A stretch of DNA of 22,157 bases from ATZT02 sp046046315 (lineage in GTDB: Bacteria > Actinomycetota > Actinomycetes > S36-B12 > UBA5976). Where the stretch lies: contig JBJOKB010000082.1 of assembly GCA_046046315.1 (NCBI GenBank), forward strand, positions 1-22,157, written 5' to 3'. The first letter of the stretch is position 1, and the number at the start of each line of letters is the position of its first letter. Of this stretch, positions 7,825 through 16,039 are shown in pieces. A program made the position numbers and the translations under genes. The notes under the pieces are model-generated. The model ran no database searches and was not told the DNA's origin. It saw only the letters and a list, made by a program, of their open reading frames with translations.

Positions 7825-8718
7825 TTATTTGCGTGCTCGAGGATGTGTTTCCGAGAAAACTTCGCGTAATCGTTCAACTGTTACGTGTGTGTATATCTGA
7901 GTCGTATTTACAGAGCTATGGCCAAGTAACTCCTGCACCACACGTACATCTGCTCCACCTTCTAATAAATGGGTTGCAAATGCATGTCTTAAGGAGTGTG
8001 GGGTTAGGTCATCAATCTTGTTTAGCTTTCCGATTTTGTTCACGACATCCCAAATACTCTGACGTGATAAGCGTCCTCCTTTTGAATTCAACAATAAAGA
8101 ATTTGTTTGTTTTTTAACATTTACAAGATCATTTCTGGTTCTAGTTAAATAGTCTTCAATAGATTTTTTGAGTGATTTCCCTAAAGGAACAATTCGCTGT
8201 TTAGATCCTTTACCAAATCTGATTTTAACTAGATTAGATTCAAAATCAATATCATCTAGATCAGTGTTAACTAATTCTGATATTCGAGCACCTGTGCCGT
8301 AAAGAAACTCAAAGATCAATTTGTCTCTAGTTAAATTAGTTGATTGAGGATTGATTGAATTTATCAATTTATTGATATCTTCACTCGAGATACTTTTGGG
8401 TAATCTCAAGGCTTTTGAACCCACTGTTAAATACTGGGCAGGATTAACTTTACTAACACTTTCTTGATTCAAAAATTTATGAAAACCACGGATTGATGCA
8501 ATCAATCTTGTTATTGAAGATTCTGAATGATCTATGCGCTTTGTATCTAAGAAATCTTGAATATTTCTTTCTGTGATTTTTTCTAAATCAATATTTTGAT
8601 CAAAATGATGGATATAATTATATAAATCACGGGAATATGACTCGATAGAGTTTTTTGCTAAATTTCTTTCAATTGCTAAATGATTTAGATACAGCTCTAA
8701 AGCCTGATCCAACTTCAT
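7825..8718 (-). CDS. xerD: Tyrosine site-specific recombinase XerD
   Basis: A 297-residue tyrosine recombinase that resolves chromosome dimers at dif together with XerC. The N-terminal SAM-like core-binding domain covers about 1–90 and the catalytic domain about 105–290. The catalytic set is complete: R145 (GTGARISEL), K170 (RFGKGSKQR), H241 and R244 (HSLRHAFATH), H267 (LLGHSS) and nucleophile Y276 (TQIYTHV). Length and position near recN–pyrG match xerD in other Actinobacteria, and I saw no sign that it belongs to an integrated element. Its ATG shares one base with the ald stop (TAATG), so it is probably translated after ald. No dif-like site was recognised nearby. Confidence 0.93.
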   Translation of the reverse strand: MKLDQALELYLNHLAIERNLAKNSIESYSRDLYNYIHHFDQNIDLEKITERNIQDFLDTKRIDHSESSITRLIASIRGFHKFLNQESVSKVNPAQYLTVGSKALRLPKSISSEDINKLINSINPQSTNLTRDKLIFEFLYGTGARISELVNTDLDDIDFESNLVKIRFGKGSKQRIVPLGKSLKKSIEDYLTRTRNDLVNVKKQTNSLLLNSKGGRLSRQSIWDVVNKIGKLNKIDDLTPHSLRHAFATHLLEGGADVRVVQELLGHSSVNTTQIYTHVTVERLREVFSETHPRARK

Positions 8719-9836
8719 TATGCAGTGATTAATTTCTCCGCTGGAGTGTATTCAAGATTAAAAGCGTCTGCAACCGCTTTATAAGTTACAAGACCCTCAT
8801 GAACATTCAACCCAAGTCTTAATGCTTTATCTTCTGCAATAGCTTTTTTCCAACCTTTATTTGCTATAGCTCTTGCATAGGGCATGGTGACATTTGTTAA
8901 TGCATAGGTGGAAGTATTTGGAACTGAACCAGGCATATTTGCAACACAATAGAATATTGAATTGTGAATTTTATATGTTGGATCATCATGAGTAGTTGCT
9001 TTTGAGTCTTCAAAACATCCACCTTGATCAATTGCGATATCAACCAATACTGATCCTGGTTTCATCCTCTTGACTAAATCATTAGAAACCAATTTTGGAG
9101 CTTTAGCACCTGGCACTAAAACGGCACCTATTACTAAATCTGCTTCAAGAACACATCTTTCAATTTCATATGCATTGGAGACAATAGTTTGAACTTTCCC
9201 ATCAAATATCAAATCTAATTCTTTCAGACGATCAACATTTAAATCCAAAATTGTTACATTAGCTTCAAAACCTAAAGCAATAGTTGCAGCATGTTGACCA
9301 GATACGCCTCCACCAATGATTACGACATTTCCCTTTTTCACTCCTGGAACTCCGCCAAGTAATAGGCCTCTTCCTCCCTGAAATTTCAATAATGCGTGTG
9401 CACCAACTTGTGGCGCTAGTCTTCCGGCAACTTCTGACATAGGTGCAAGAAGTGGAAGAGCTCGATTTTCGGTTTCTACGGTTTCATAAGCAATTGCTGT
9501 TGTGCCAGATTTAATGAGTGCATCTGTGCACTCTTTCGAAGCTGCTAAATGTAGATATGTAAAAAGAATTTGACCTTTTCTCATTTTTGGATATTCAGCG
9601 GCAATTGGTTCTTTCACTTTTAATATTAAATCTGATTGAGCCCAAATTTCATCTGAAGTTGAAAGAATTTTTGCTCCTGATTTTTCATATTCAGAATCAG
9701 ATATAGCCGAACCAACACCTGCGTTTTTTTCAATAATTACTTGATGTCCATTTCGAATAAGTTCTACAACACCAGCAGGAGTAATTGCTACCCGATATTC
9801 ATGGTTTTTTATTTCCTTTGGAACGCCAACTAACAA
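8718..9836 (-). CDS. ald: Alanine dehydrogenase
   Basis: A 372-residue NAD-dependent enzyme interconverting L-alanine with pyruvate and ammonium. The N-terminal MLVGVPKEIKNHEYRVAITP is characteristic. R15, K75 (KVKEP), H96 (LFTYLHLAA) and D269 (VDIAIDQGGCFE) correspond to residues for substrate binding and catalysis. The Rossmann motif GGGVSGQHAA starts at 174. The length equals that of known bacterial Ald. The start is TTG at 9836, supported by AAAGGAG seven bases upstream. The gene lies between pyrG and xerD, where many Actinobacteria carry a Nudix hydrolase gene. It overlaps xerD by one base and has its own promoter candidate upstream. Confidence 0.95.
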   Translation of the reverse strand: MLVGVPKEIKNHEYRVAITPAGVVELIRNGHQVIIEKNAGVGSAISDSEYEKSGAKILSTSDEIWAQSDLILKVKEPIAAEYPKMRKGQILFTYLHLAASKECTDALIKSGTTAIAYETVETENRALPLLAPMSEVAGRLAPQVGAHALLKFQGGRGLLLGGVPGVKKGNVVIIGGGVSGQHAATIALGFEANVTILDLNVDRLKELDLIFDGKVQTIVSNAYEIERCVLEADLVIGAVLVPGAKAPKLVSNDLVKRMKPGSVLVDIAIDQGGCFEDSKATTHDDPTYKIHNSIFYCVANMPGSVPNTSTYALTNVTMPYARAIANKGWKKAIAEDKALRLGLNVHEGLVTYKAVADAFNLEYTPAEKLITA

Positions 9837-9843
9837 TTTATTT

Positions 9844-9850
9844 CTCCTTT
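9844..9850 (-). promoter_or_regulatory. Shine-Dalgarno site AAAGGAG supporting the TTG start of ald
   Basis: The minus strand reads AAAGGAG, then the seven-base spacer AAATAAA, then TTG at 9836–9834. Spacing and match to the local 16S 3' end are near ideal. This explains why the rare TTG codon is taken as the start. Confidence 0.7.
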
Positions 9851-9867
9851 GGATTTACTAGTTAAGA

Positions 9868-9898
9868 ATCATACCTTTGAGTCTGGTTGCTTGGTCAA
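9868..9898 (-). promoter_or_regulatory. Candidate sigma-70-type promoter of ald–xerD
   Basis: On the minus strand a −35-like TTGACC (9898–9893) and a −10-like TATGAT (9873–9868) are separated by 19 bases, slightly more than the usual 16–18. Transcription would start near 9861, leaving a leader of about 25 bases before the TTG start. The −35 box begins directly after the pyrG stop codon. Confidence 0.5.
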
Positions 9899-9899
9899 G

Positions 9900-11528
9900 T
9901 TAACGCAGATCAAGCACAGCTTTTACCAAACCCTCAAAAAGTGGATGTGCTTTTGTGGGCCTAGATTTGAATTCGGGATGTGCTTGAGTTGCTATGTAAT
10001 ATGGATGATCTTTTTTATCTAATTCAATGAATTCGACCAATTTACCGTCGGGAGACAAGCCCGAAAAAATCAAACCGTGTTCTGCAAGTTTGTCGCGATA
10101 TTCGTTATTTACTTCATATCTGTGGCGATGTCTTTCAGTGATGATTGATGCACCATAAACTTTGTGGGCAATTGAATTTTCTTTTAGATGAGCTGGAAAA
10201 CTTCCCAACCTCATTGAGCCGCCCATATCTTTTTTGCCACTAACAATGTCAATTTGATCTGCCATGGTTGCTATTACTGGATATGAAGTGTCAGCATCAA
10301 ATTCTAAAGATGATGCACCTGGCATTGAAGCAACTTCTCTTGCGTACTCAATAACCATGCACTGCAATCCTAAACAAATTCCTAATGTTGGAATCTTATT
10401 TTTTCTAGCATGCGTTAATGCACCTAATTTTCCTTCTATTCCTCTAACGCCAAAGCCTCCTGGGACTAAAATTGCGTCCACATCGCTTAAAGCTTTTGCT
10501 GCTCCTTCGGGAGTTTCGCAATCATCAGATGCAACCCACTTAATTGTGACTTTCGCATTATTAGCAAATCCACCTGCACGTAACGCTTCTGAAACAGAAA
10601 GATAGGCATCTGGAAGATCTATATATTTCCCGACCAAACCAATTGTTACTTGATGTGCTGGTTTATGAACTCTTTCAAGTAAAGCATCCCAACTTTTCCA
10701 ATTAACATCCCTGAAAGGCAAACCTAATCTTCTTATAACAAAAGCATCCAATCCTTCACGATGCAAAACTCTTGGAATGTCATAAATACTTGGAGCGTCA
10801 ACGGCGGCAACAACACCTTCTTGGTCTACGTCGCACATCATAGAAATCTTCTTCTTTATATTTTCGGGAACTATTCGATCTGATCGAAGCACAATTGCAT
10901 CCGGTTGTAGACCAATACTTCTCATTGAAGCAACACTATGTTGAGTTGGTTTTGTTTTCTGTTCACCAGATGGGCCAATATAAGGAAGTAAACTTACGTG
11001 CAGGAAAAAAGTATTCTCTCTTCCAATTTCATGACGAATTTGTCTTACAGCTTCCAAAAACGGTAAGGATTCAATGTCTCCCACTGTTCCACCGATCTCG
11101 GTAATAACAACATCGACATCGGCAGTTGCCATTCCCCTAATTCGACCTTTAATTTCATTAGTGATGTGAGGAATGACTTGAACAGTGTCGCCAAGGTATT
11201 CACCACGTCTTTCACGAGCTATAACACTTGAATAAACCTGACCGGTCGTGACGTTGGCTGATTTGGAAAGTTCAACGTTTAAAAATCTTTCATAATGTCC
11301 AACATCTAAATCTGTCTCGCCACCATCTTCGGTAACAAAAACTTCACCATGTTGAAATGGGTTCATAGTTCCAGGATCTACGTTTAGATACGGATCTAAT
11401 TTTTGCATTGTTACTTTTAACCCACGCGAAACTAATAGATTTCCAAGTGAGGAGGCTGTTAAACCTTTACCTAGTGAGGACGCAACTCCACCGGTAACAA
11501 AAATGTGTTTAACTGTTCCGGCTGACAA
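9900..11528 (-). CDS. pyrG: CTP synthase
   Basis: A 542-residue enzyme that makes CTP from UTP, ATP and glutamine. The N-terminal synthetase domain (about 1–275) begins KHIFVTGGVASSLGKG, with the nucleotide loop at 13–22. The C-terminal class I glutamine amidotransferase domain (about 295–540) has the oxyanion loop PGGFGVRG, nucleophile C385 (GICLGLQ) and the pair H517/E519 (QAHPEF). All expected catalytic residues are present. The start is TTG at 11528, with GGAG five bases upstream. The recN–pyrG order matches Actinobacteria, but the genes usually found between them are missing. The leader can fold so as to hide the ribosome binding site; see the entry at 11529–11591. Confidence 0.97.
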   Translation of the reverse strand: MSAGTVKHIFVTGGVASSLGKGLTASSLGNLLVSRGLKVTMQKLDPYLNVDPGTMNPFQHGEVFVTEDGGETDLDVGHYERFLNVELSKSANVTTGQVYSSVIARERRGEYLGDTVQVIPHITNEIKGRIRGMATADVDVVITEIGGTVGDIESLPFLEAVRQIRHEIGRENTFFLHVSLLPYIGPSGEQKTKPTQHSVASMRSIGLQPDAIVLRSDRIVPENIKKKISMMCDVDQEGVVAAVDAPSIYDIPRVLHREGLDAFVIRRLGLPFRDVNWKSWDALLERVHKPAHQVTIGLVGKYIDLPDAYLSVSEALRAGGFANNAKVTIKWVASDDCETPEGAAKALSDVDAILVPGGFGVRGIEGKLGALTHARKNKIPTLGICLGLQCMVIEYAREVASMPGASSLEFDADTSYPVIATMADQIDIVSGKKDMGGSMRLGSFPAHLKENSIAHKVYGASIITERHRHRYEVNNEYRDKLAEHGLIFSGLSPDGKLVEFIELDKKDHPYYIATQAHPEFKSRPTKAHPLFEGLVKAVLDLR

Positions 11529-11591
11529 TTTGACTCCCGTGGTAAGAATTTTTATGTAAGTTAAGAAACCTTAACCCCACGGGATTACATC
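11529..11591 (-). promoter_or_regulatory. pyrG leader with inverted repeat over the ribosome binding site
   Basis: The 63-base gap between recN and pyrG holds an eight-base perfect inverted repeat on the minus strand: TCCCGTGG (11584–11577) and CCACGGGA (11542–11535). The right arm includes three bases and the adjoining A of the SD sequence GGAG (11537–11534). A second hairpin, GTTAAG–GTTT–CTTAAC (11575–11560), sits inside the first. No T-run follows, so it is not a normal terminator. Structure-controlled translation, or an operator for a dimeric protein, would both fit. AT-rich sequence at about 11548–11559 could hold a −10 box, but no clear promoter is visible. Confidence 0.45.
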
Positions 11592-13331
11592 TTATAACGA
11601 CTCGCTATGCGACATCTTCAAGAGTTCGCGTGCGTGTTCTAAGGCTGAGGTTGACTCCTCTATACCTGCCATCATTCGAGCAATTTCTGTTACTCGTGAT
11701 TTCTGGTCTAATTCTGTAACAGTTGATGTGGTCACATTTCCCGTTGCAGACTTCTCGACTTTTAAATGTTTATCAGCGAAAGCGGCAACTTGCGGAAGAT
11801 GTGTTACTACAACGATTTGATGGTGTTTAGCTAATGTTTGTAAGCGCTTGCCAACTTCTATTGCAGCAGCACCGCCAATGCCTGCGTCTACTTCATCAAA
11901 GATCATAGTTTTTGAATCAACATTTTTTGAAAAAACCAATTCGATCGCCAGCATTATCCGAGACATTTCTCCGCCGCTAGCCACTTTAGATATTGGTCTT
12001 AAGGGCTGTCCAGGATTGGCAGAAAAATCGAAAGATATTTGATCAACACCGAAACCATCAAAATGAAGTTTTTGATCTTTATTGTCAATTTTAACAACCA
12101 GACCTTGGTTATCTTCCTGAGTTTCGATAACCACTTCAAATTTCGCATTCGGAATTGAAAGGGATTTCAATTCATTTTCAATCGATTTCGATATTTGGGT
12201 TGAGGAGGCAAGTCTGTTGTCATGAATTTTTTGGGCCAAAACTGATAATTCAGCCTTTACTTTCTCTACCTCATTTTCCGTCTTTTCAATGGCCCCAGGT
12301 AAATCTTCAATATCGAGAAGTTCATTCTTATAAATTTCAATCTTTGAAATAGCGTCTTTTGAAGTAGGTCCGTATTTTATTAGTAATTTCTTTATTAAAG
12401 CTCTTCTTGATTCCAATTTGTCAATTGTTGCCGGATCTCGATCAAGGGAAGCAAGATCTCTATTCACATCTCTAGCTAAATTCGCCACCTCTATTTCTAA
12501 GTTAGAAAGATGATCTCTCAAAGAAGTTATACGCTCACTTTTACCCGCAGCAGCATCTAAAGATTTTCGGGCTTGGGAAAGAGATGAAACTATCGAGGCC
12601 GAACCATCTTCTCCACCATTTAGCAAGGTATCGGCTAGAGCCAAAGATTCAAATATATCTTCGCTGTTATTTATTAAGTTAATTCTTTCGTTCAGAGTAA
12701 TTTCTTCATCTACCTCAAGATTGGCTTCGCTTAATTCATTTATTGACTCTTGCAATTGACTAATTCTGATTTGATTTTGAGAACCTAATTTCTTTAATTC
12801 ATCTAATTTCTTCTTTGTTGCTAACAACTCCTGATATTTAATTTGATATTTATTGATCAATTCAAGATGATCTGATCCGGCAAATTGATCTATTAATTCT
12901 CTTTGATAAGTGGATTTATTTAATAAAACTTGATCACCTTGACCATGGATAGTTATGGCATTTTGAGTTAATTCTTCAAGAACTGAAGTAGGAATTGATC
13001 TTCCTCCTAGAACTATTTTGCCCCTTCCTTCTCGAGTAATAGTTCTACTTAATAAAAATCCACCATCTTCAACAGCAATATCTAATTCTTCAAGGCGATA
13101 CTTAATGTTTTTCTTATTTGGCAATTCAATAAAGGCCTCTACGATTGCTGTTTTTTCGTTCGCACGTACTAAAGAGCTATCAACTTTTTCACCAACTACC
13201 ATTTGAAAAGCGGTTAAAATCATGGTTTTCCCGGCACCAGTCTCCCCAGTTAAAACCGTGAAACCCTTGGACATTTCTAACGAGACGTCTTCAATAACTC
13301 CAATATTTTGAATTCGAAGATCATTAATCAT
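11592..13331 (-). CDS. recN: DNA repair protein RecN
   Basis: A 579-residue SMC-like ATPase that acts early in double-strand break repair. The Walker A motif GETGAGKT lies at 29–36. A long coiled-coil region covers about 155–385, with a less helical part near 230–260. The ABC signature ASGGEMSR is at 451–458, Walker B TMIFDEVDAGIGG starts at 475, and the H-loop TH is at about 510–511. The protein ends SMSHSESL-like after the MMAGIEESTSALEHARELL helix, as in the family. Length is slightly above the usual 550–570. The ATG at 13331 overlaps the nadK stop (ATGA). In Actinobacteria recN normally follows tlyA and nadK, as here. Confidence 0.96.
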   Translation of the reverse strand: MINDLRIQNIGVIEDVSLEMSKGFTVLTGETGAGKTMILTAFQMVVGEKVDSSLVRANEKTAIVEAFIELPNKKNIKYRLEELDIAVEDGGFLLSRTITREGRGKIVLGGRSIPTSVLEELTQNAITIHGQGDQVLLNKSTYQRELIDQFAGSDHLELINKYQIKYQELLATKKKLDELKKLGSQNQIRISQLQESINELSEANLEVDEEITLNERINLINNSEDIFESLALADTLLNGGEDGSASIVSSLSQARKSLDAAAGKSERITSLRDHLSNLEIEVANLARDVNRDLASLDRDPATIDKLESRRALIKKLLIKYGPTSKDAISKIEIYKNELLDIEDLPGAIEKTENEVEKVKAELSVLAQKIHDNRLASSTQISKSIENELKSLSIPNAKFEVVIETQEDNQGLVVKIDNKDQKLHFDGFGVDQISFDFSANPGQPLRPISKVASGGEMSRIMLAIELVFSKNVDSKTMIFDEVDAGIGGAAAIEVGKRLQTLAKHHQIVVVTHLPQVAAFADKHLKVEKSATGNVTTSTVTELDQKSRVTEIARMMAGIEESTSALEHARELLKMSHSESL

Positions 13332-14227
13332 TTACGCTTATTGGTTCCACGCCAACCCTCTACGGGTAATTGAAATTTCTTGACCAACCTTTGCGAGAAA
13401 GATTCATTACTTAATCGAGCTAAATGAACGTAATTTTGAGATTTTCTTACTTCAATTCTCATCCCCGGCAATAAATTAAAAGATCTGCGACCATCTGCGG
13501 TTAAATGACCTGCTGATCCATCTGAAGGAACTTCAATTGCAATAACTGAATTTGTGTCAACTACTAAAGGTTTAGCAAATAGTGCATGAGCGCTAATTGG
13601 AACAACTAATAGTGCTTCCACAGTTGGCCAGATAACTGGACCTCCAGCACTAAACGCATAAGCAGTTGAGCCTGTCGGTGTTGCAAGAACAATGCCATCT
13701 CCCCACAGCCTAGAAACAGGTTTTGCATCAATTTCTAAAATCAAATCAAACATGTGCCCAGGTTCTGACTTTTCTATCGCCACATCATTTAAAGCAAATG
13801 TCTTAAAGACAACTTCACTGTCTTTTGAAACAACTACCTCTATTGCAAGTCTTAATTCCTCACTCCACTTGTGATTAACAATGGATTTAACTACATCTTC
13901 AATGTGCTCAACTTCTGCTTCAGCTAGAAATCCAACATGACCTAGATTTATTCCCAACACTGGAATATTTTGAGTTCGAGTTTCCTCGACAGCACGAAGA
14001 ATTGTTCCATCGCCGCCAAACACCAAAGCTAAATTTGGACTTTCGGTTTTACCCATAACGTATTCGACTATTTCGAAACCTTGTGATTGTATTAATTTTT
14101 TGTCACTTGCTTGAGCGCAAATCGAAACTCCTGCTTTATGTAACTGGGTACAGACTTGTGCTGCAATTTTATTTGCCTCAATTGAATCATTATGTAAAAG
14201 TATTAAAACAATAGGTTTATTACTCAA
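13328..14227 (-). CDS. nadK: NAD kinase
   Basis: A 299-residue kinase that phosphorylates NAD to NADP using ATP or polyphosphate. The catalytic GGDGT motif is at 71–75 (LALVFGGDGTILRA). The NAD-site motifs are LGHVGFLAE (about 95–103), N147-D148 (ALNDVAIEK) and TPTGSTAYAFSAGGP (about 183–197). The start is TTG at 14227; it overlaps the tlyA stop as TTGA, which supports translational coupling. It is followed by recN with an ATGA overlap. The tlyA–nadK–recN order is one of the most conserved in Actinobacteria and is also known in Firmicutes. Confidence 0.95.
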   Translation of the reverse strand: MSNKPIVLILLHNDSIEANKIAAQVCTQLHKAGVSICAQASDKKLIQSQGFEIVEYVMGKTESPNLALVFGGDGTILRAVEETRTQNIPVLGINLGHVGFLAEAEVEHIEDVVKSIVNHKWSEELRLAIEVVVSKDSEVVFKTFALNDVAIEKSEPGHMFDLILEIDAKPVSRLWGDGIVLATPTGSTAYAFSAGGPVIWPTVEALLVVPISAHALFAKPLVVDTNSVIAIEVPSDGSAGHLTADGRRSFNLLPGMRIEVRKSQNYVHLARLSNESFSQRLVKKFQLPVEGWRGTNKRK

Positions 14228-15018
14228 GATTGTGGTCCTTTAGCAATTGCTTCTTCAATTTGTTTGTCGCTAATAATTGCTCCACCTTTTTTCAGCCACA
14301 CAAAGTATTCAACGTTTCCTTTTGGTCCAGGTAAGGCAGAAGCCACAACACCATTACATCCCAAACCAAGTTGAGCACCAGAATCCACAACTTTTCTAAT
14401 CGCATCTTTACGCAATTCTGGATCTCGCACAACTCCACCTGCACCAAGAGAATCTTTTCCGACTTCAAATTGAGGTTTTACCATCAAGAGATAATCAGCA
14501 TCACTAGAAGCATTAGCAATCAAAGCTGGAAGCACTTGGGACAGTGAAATAAAAGATAAATCAGCAACAACAATGTTTGGAACGGGTTGCAAAGTTCCTG
14601 CAGGCATGCTTCTTATGTTTGTTCTTTCCATGACAACAACTTGAGGATGATTTCGCACTTCCCAAGCAAGTTGTCCGTAACCAACATCGACACAAAATAC
14701 TTTGGCGGCTTTTCTTTCTAATAAAACTTGACTAAATCCGCCTGTGGAAGAGCCAGCATCTAAACAAACTTGGTTTTCAACATTCACGTCTTTCCATTCA
14801 TCAAGAGCGCTAATCAACTTATGTGCACCCCTGCTTACATAGTGATCCACTTCTGTTTCGATGACAATGGAAACTTCGTTATTAACTCTTCTATCTGGTT
14901 TGAGAGCCGGCACATGATCTACCAGCACAGATCCTGAATTAATTAATTCAATAGCAACTTCGCGAGATCTGGCTAGACCTCGCCTGACAAGTTCTTGATC
15001 TAATCTGTTTAAAGTCAC
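14224..15018 (-). CDS. tlyA: TlyA family rRNA 2'-O-methyltransferase
   Basis: A 264-residue protein. An N-terminal S4 RNA-binding domain (about 3–60, MTLNRLDQELVRRGLARSRE) is followed by an FtsJ-like Rossmann methyltransferase domain. The SAM-binding motif VCLDAGSSTGGF lies at 84–95. K67, D152 (ADLSFIS), K180 (LLMVKPQFEVG) and E236 (NVEYFVW) fit the catalytic tetrad of RrmJ/FtsJ enzymes. In mycobacteria TlyA methylates C1409 of 16S and C1920 of 23S rRNA and its loss gives capreomycin resistance; the same substrate is inferred here. The start is GTG at 15018, overlapping the upstream small gene (GTGA). Confidence 0.94.
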   Translation of the reverse strand: MTLNRLDQELVRRGLARSREVAIELINSGSVLVDHVPALKPDRRVNNEVSIVIETEVDHYVSRGAHKLISALDEWKDVNVENQVCLDAGSSTGGFSQVLLERKAAKVFCVDVGYGQLAWEVRNHPQVVVMERTNIRSMPAGTLQPVPNIVVADLSFISLSQVLPALIANASSDADYLLMVKPQFEVGKDSLGAGGVVRDPELRKDAIRKVVDSGAQLGLGCNGVVASALPGPKGNVEYFVWLKKGGAIISDKQIEEAIAKGPQS

Positions 15019-15230
15019 TCTGAATTATCGGTTAAGGCATCGTGTAATCGACGATGCACATCTTCAAAAACTGCGACATGTTCTATCGCTGGTAAATTGC
15101 CTAACTCATTTAATCTTTCAGTTGCACCATCAACTCTGGCATCCCCACTTGGGATGATTGGCTTGAGTGCTCCTAGAGATAATTCTGCCTGTTGGTTTTG
15201 GCCATTCTCAAATTCATAATTGTTCTCCAT
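15015..15230 (-). CDS. Small conserved actinobacterial protein of unknown function
   Basis: A 71-residue protein from the ATG at 15230; an in-frame TTG at 15239 would give 74. The first half is acidic and variable. The second half, with DARVDGATERLNELGNLP and the ending HVAVFEDVHRRLHDAL, matches from memory the small protein always found between the HAD phosphatase and tlyA in Actinobacteria (Rv1693 in M. tuberculosis). It lacks membrane segments, cysteines and a recognised domain, and looks helical and soluble. It follows the HAD stop by two bases and overlaps tlyA by GTGA. Constant linkage to tlyA suggests a shared process, but no function is known. Confidence 0.75.
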   Translation of the reverse strand: MENNYEFENGQNQQAELSLGALKPIIPSGDARVDGATERLNELGNLPAIEHVAVFEDVHRRLHDALTDNSE

Positions 15231-15232
15231 GA

Positions 15233-16039
15233 CTACCAACTTACTAAATTGTTGTTATCGATGAGTGCGCTTAAGTCCTTTCCGACATAAGTCGGGGCTG
15301 TGGATGATGAAGCGTGCTGAATTTGAGTCATATCACTTACTCCCGTCAATACACACATAGATTTAAATCCAGCTCGATTGGCACCTTGAATATCGGTATC
15401 CAAACGATCTCCCACAACTATGGGGTTTTTTGCAGAAAATAACTCGGCTGCTTGTTTGAACATGTGGGGTTCAGGTTTACCCATGAGTAACGGATTCTTT
15501 CCAGTTATGGACGTGATCAAGGCGTTAAAAGCACCATTGCCAGGCGCTAATCCTTTTTCTGTTGGAAATGTGTAATCCCCATTGGTGGAAACCCAAGCAA
15601 CAGATTTGCTTATCGCATAACACATTTCAGCAAGGTCTTTCTGCGAGATGTCTGCATCAATTCCGTTGACAACAACAACCGGGTCTTTATCAGCTTTAGT
15701 TACGACTTTAAATCCCGCTTCAGTAACTGATTCTTTTAAACCACTACTGCCTACAACTAAAACTTTGCTGCCTTTTGCAAAATTTTCTTTCAAATACCAA
15801 CATAATGTTTGAGAACTTGTGACAATGGAAGAAGGTTTTATTTCGAGACCAAAATCTTTCATCCATTTACTGACACTTTTTGCTGTAACTGATCCGTTGT
15901 TAGTGATAACAGCTATATTAATTTTTCTTGCTTGTAATTCTTGAATTGTTTTAACAGCTTTATCAATCGGCGTTTTTCCCAAATAAACTACGCCATCAAG
16001 ATCTAAAAGAACACAATCAAATGAATCAATCAGAGCCAT
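15233..16039 (-). CDS. HAD-superfamily phosphatase, NagD-like class IIA
   Basis: A 268-residue HAD class IIA hydrolase. The nucleophile motif is LLDLDGVVYLG with D13 and D15; motif II is VITNNGS (44–50, T46). Motif III is K188 in MGKPEPHMF, and motif IV is GDRLDTD (210–216). The large cap between motifs II and III is that of NagD, AraL and 4-nitrophenyl phosphatase relatives. The mycobacterial gene in the same position, Rv1692, is reported to be a D-glycerol-3-phosphate phosphatase; that is a possible but unproven role here. The ATG shares one base with the TPR gene stop (TAATG). The end is two bases before the next gene. Confidence 0.88.
   Translation of the reverse strand: MALIDSFDCVLLDLDGVVYLGKTPIDKAVKTIQELQARKINIAVITNNGSVTAKSVSKWMKDFGLEIKPSSIVTSSQTLCWYLKENFAKGSKVLVVGSSGLKESVTEAGFKVVTKADKDPVVVVNGIDADISQKDLAEMCYAISKSVAWVSTNGDYTFPTEKGLAPGNGAFNALITSITGKNPLLMGKPEPHMFKQAAELFSAKNPIVVGDRLDTDIQGANRAGFKSMCVLTGVSDMTQIQHASSSTAPTYVGKDLSALIDNNNLVSW

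Noticed and set aside
7806..8117. A plus-strand frame of 103 codons opposite xerD.
   Set aside because: It mirrors the conserved catalytic region of XerD, and its protein has no recognisable domain.
7825..8718. The tyrosine recombinase as the integrase of a mobile element.
   Set aside because: Length, complete XerD motifs and the conserved recN–pyrG–xerD–parA neighbourhood show the housekeeping recombinase; no att repeats or cargo genes are seen.
10264..10605. A plus-strand frame of 113 codons opposite pyrG.
   Set aside because: The minus strand is clearly the glutaminase domain of PyrG; the plus frame has no SD or family resemblance.
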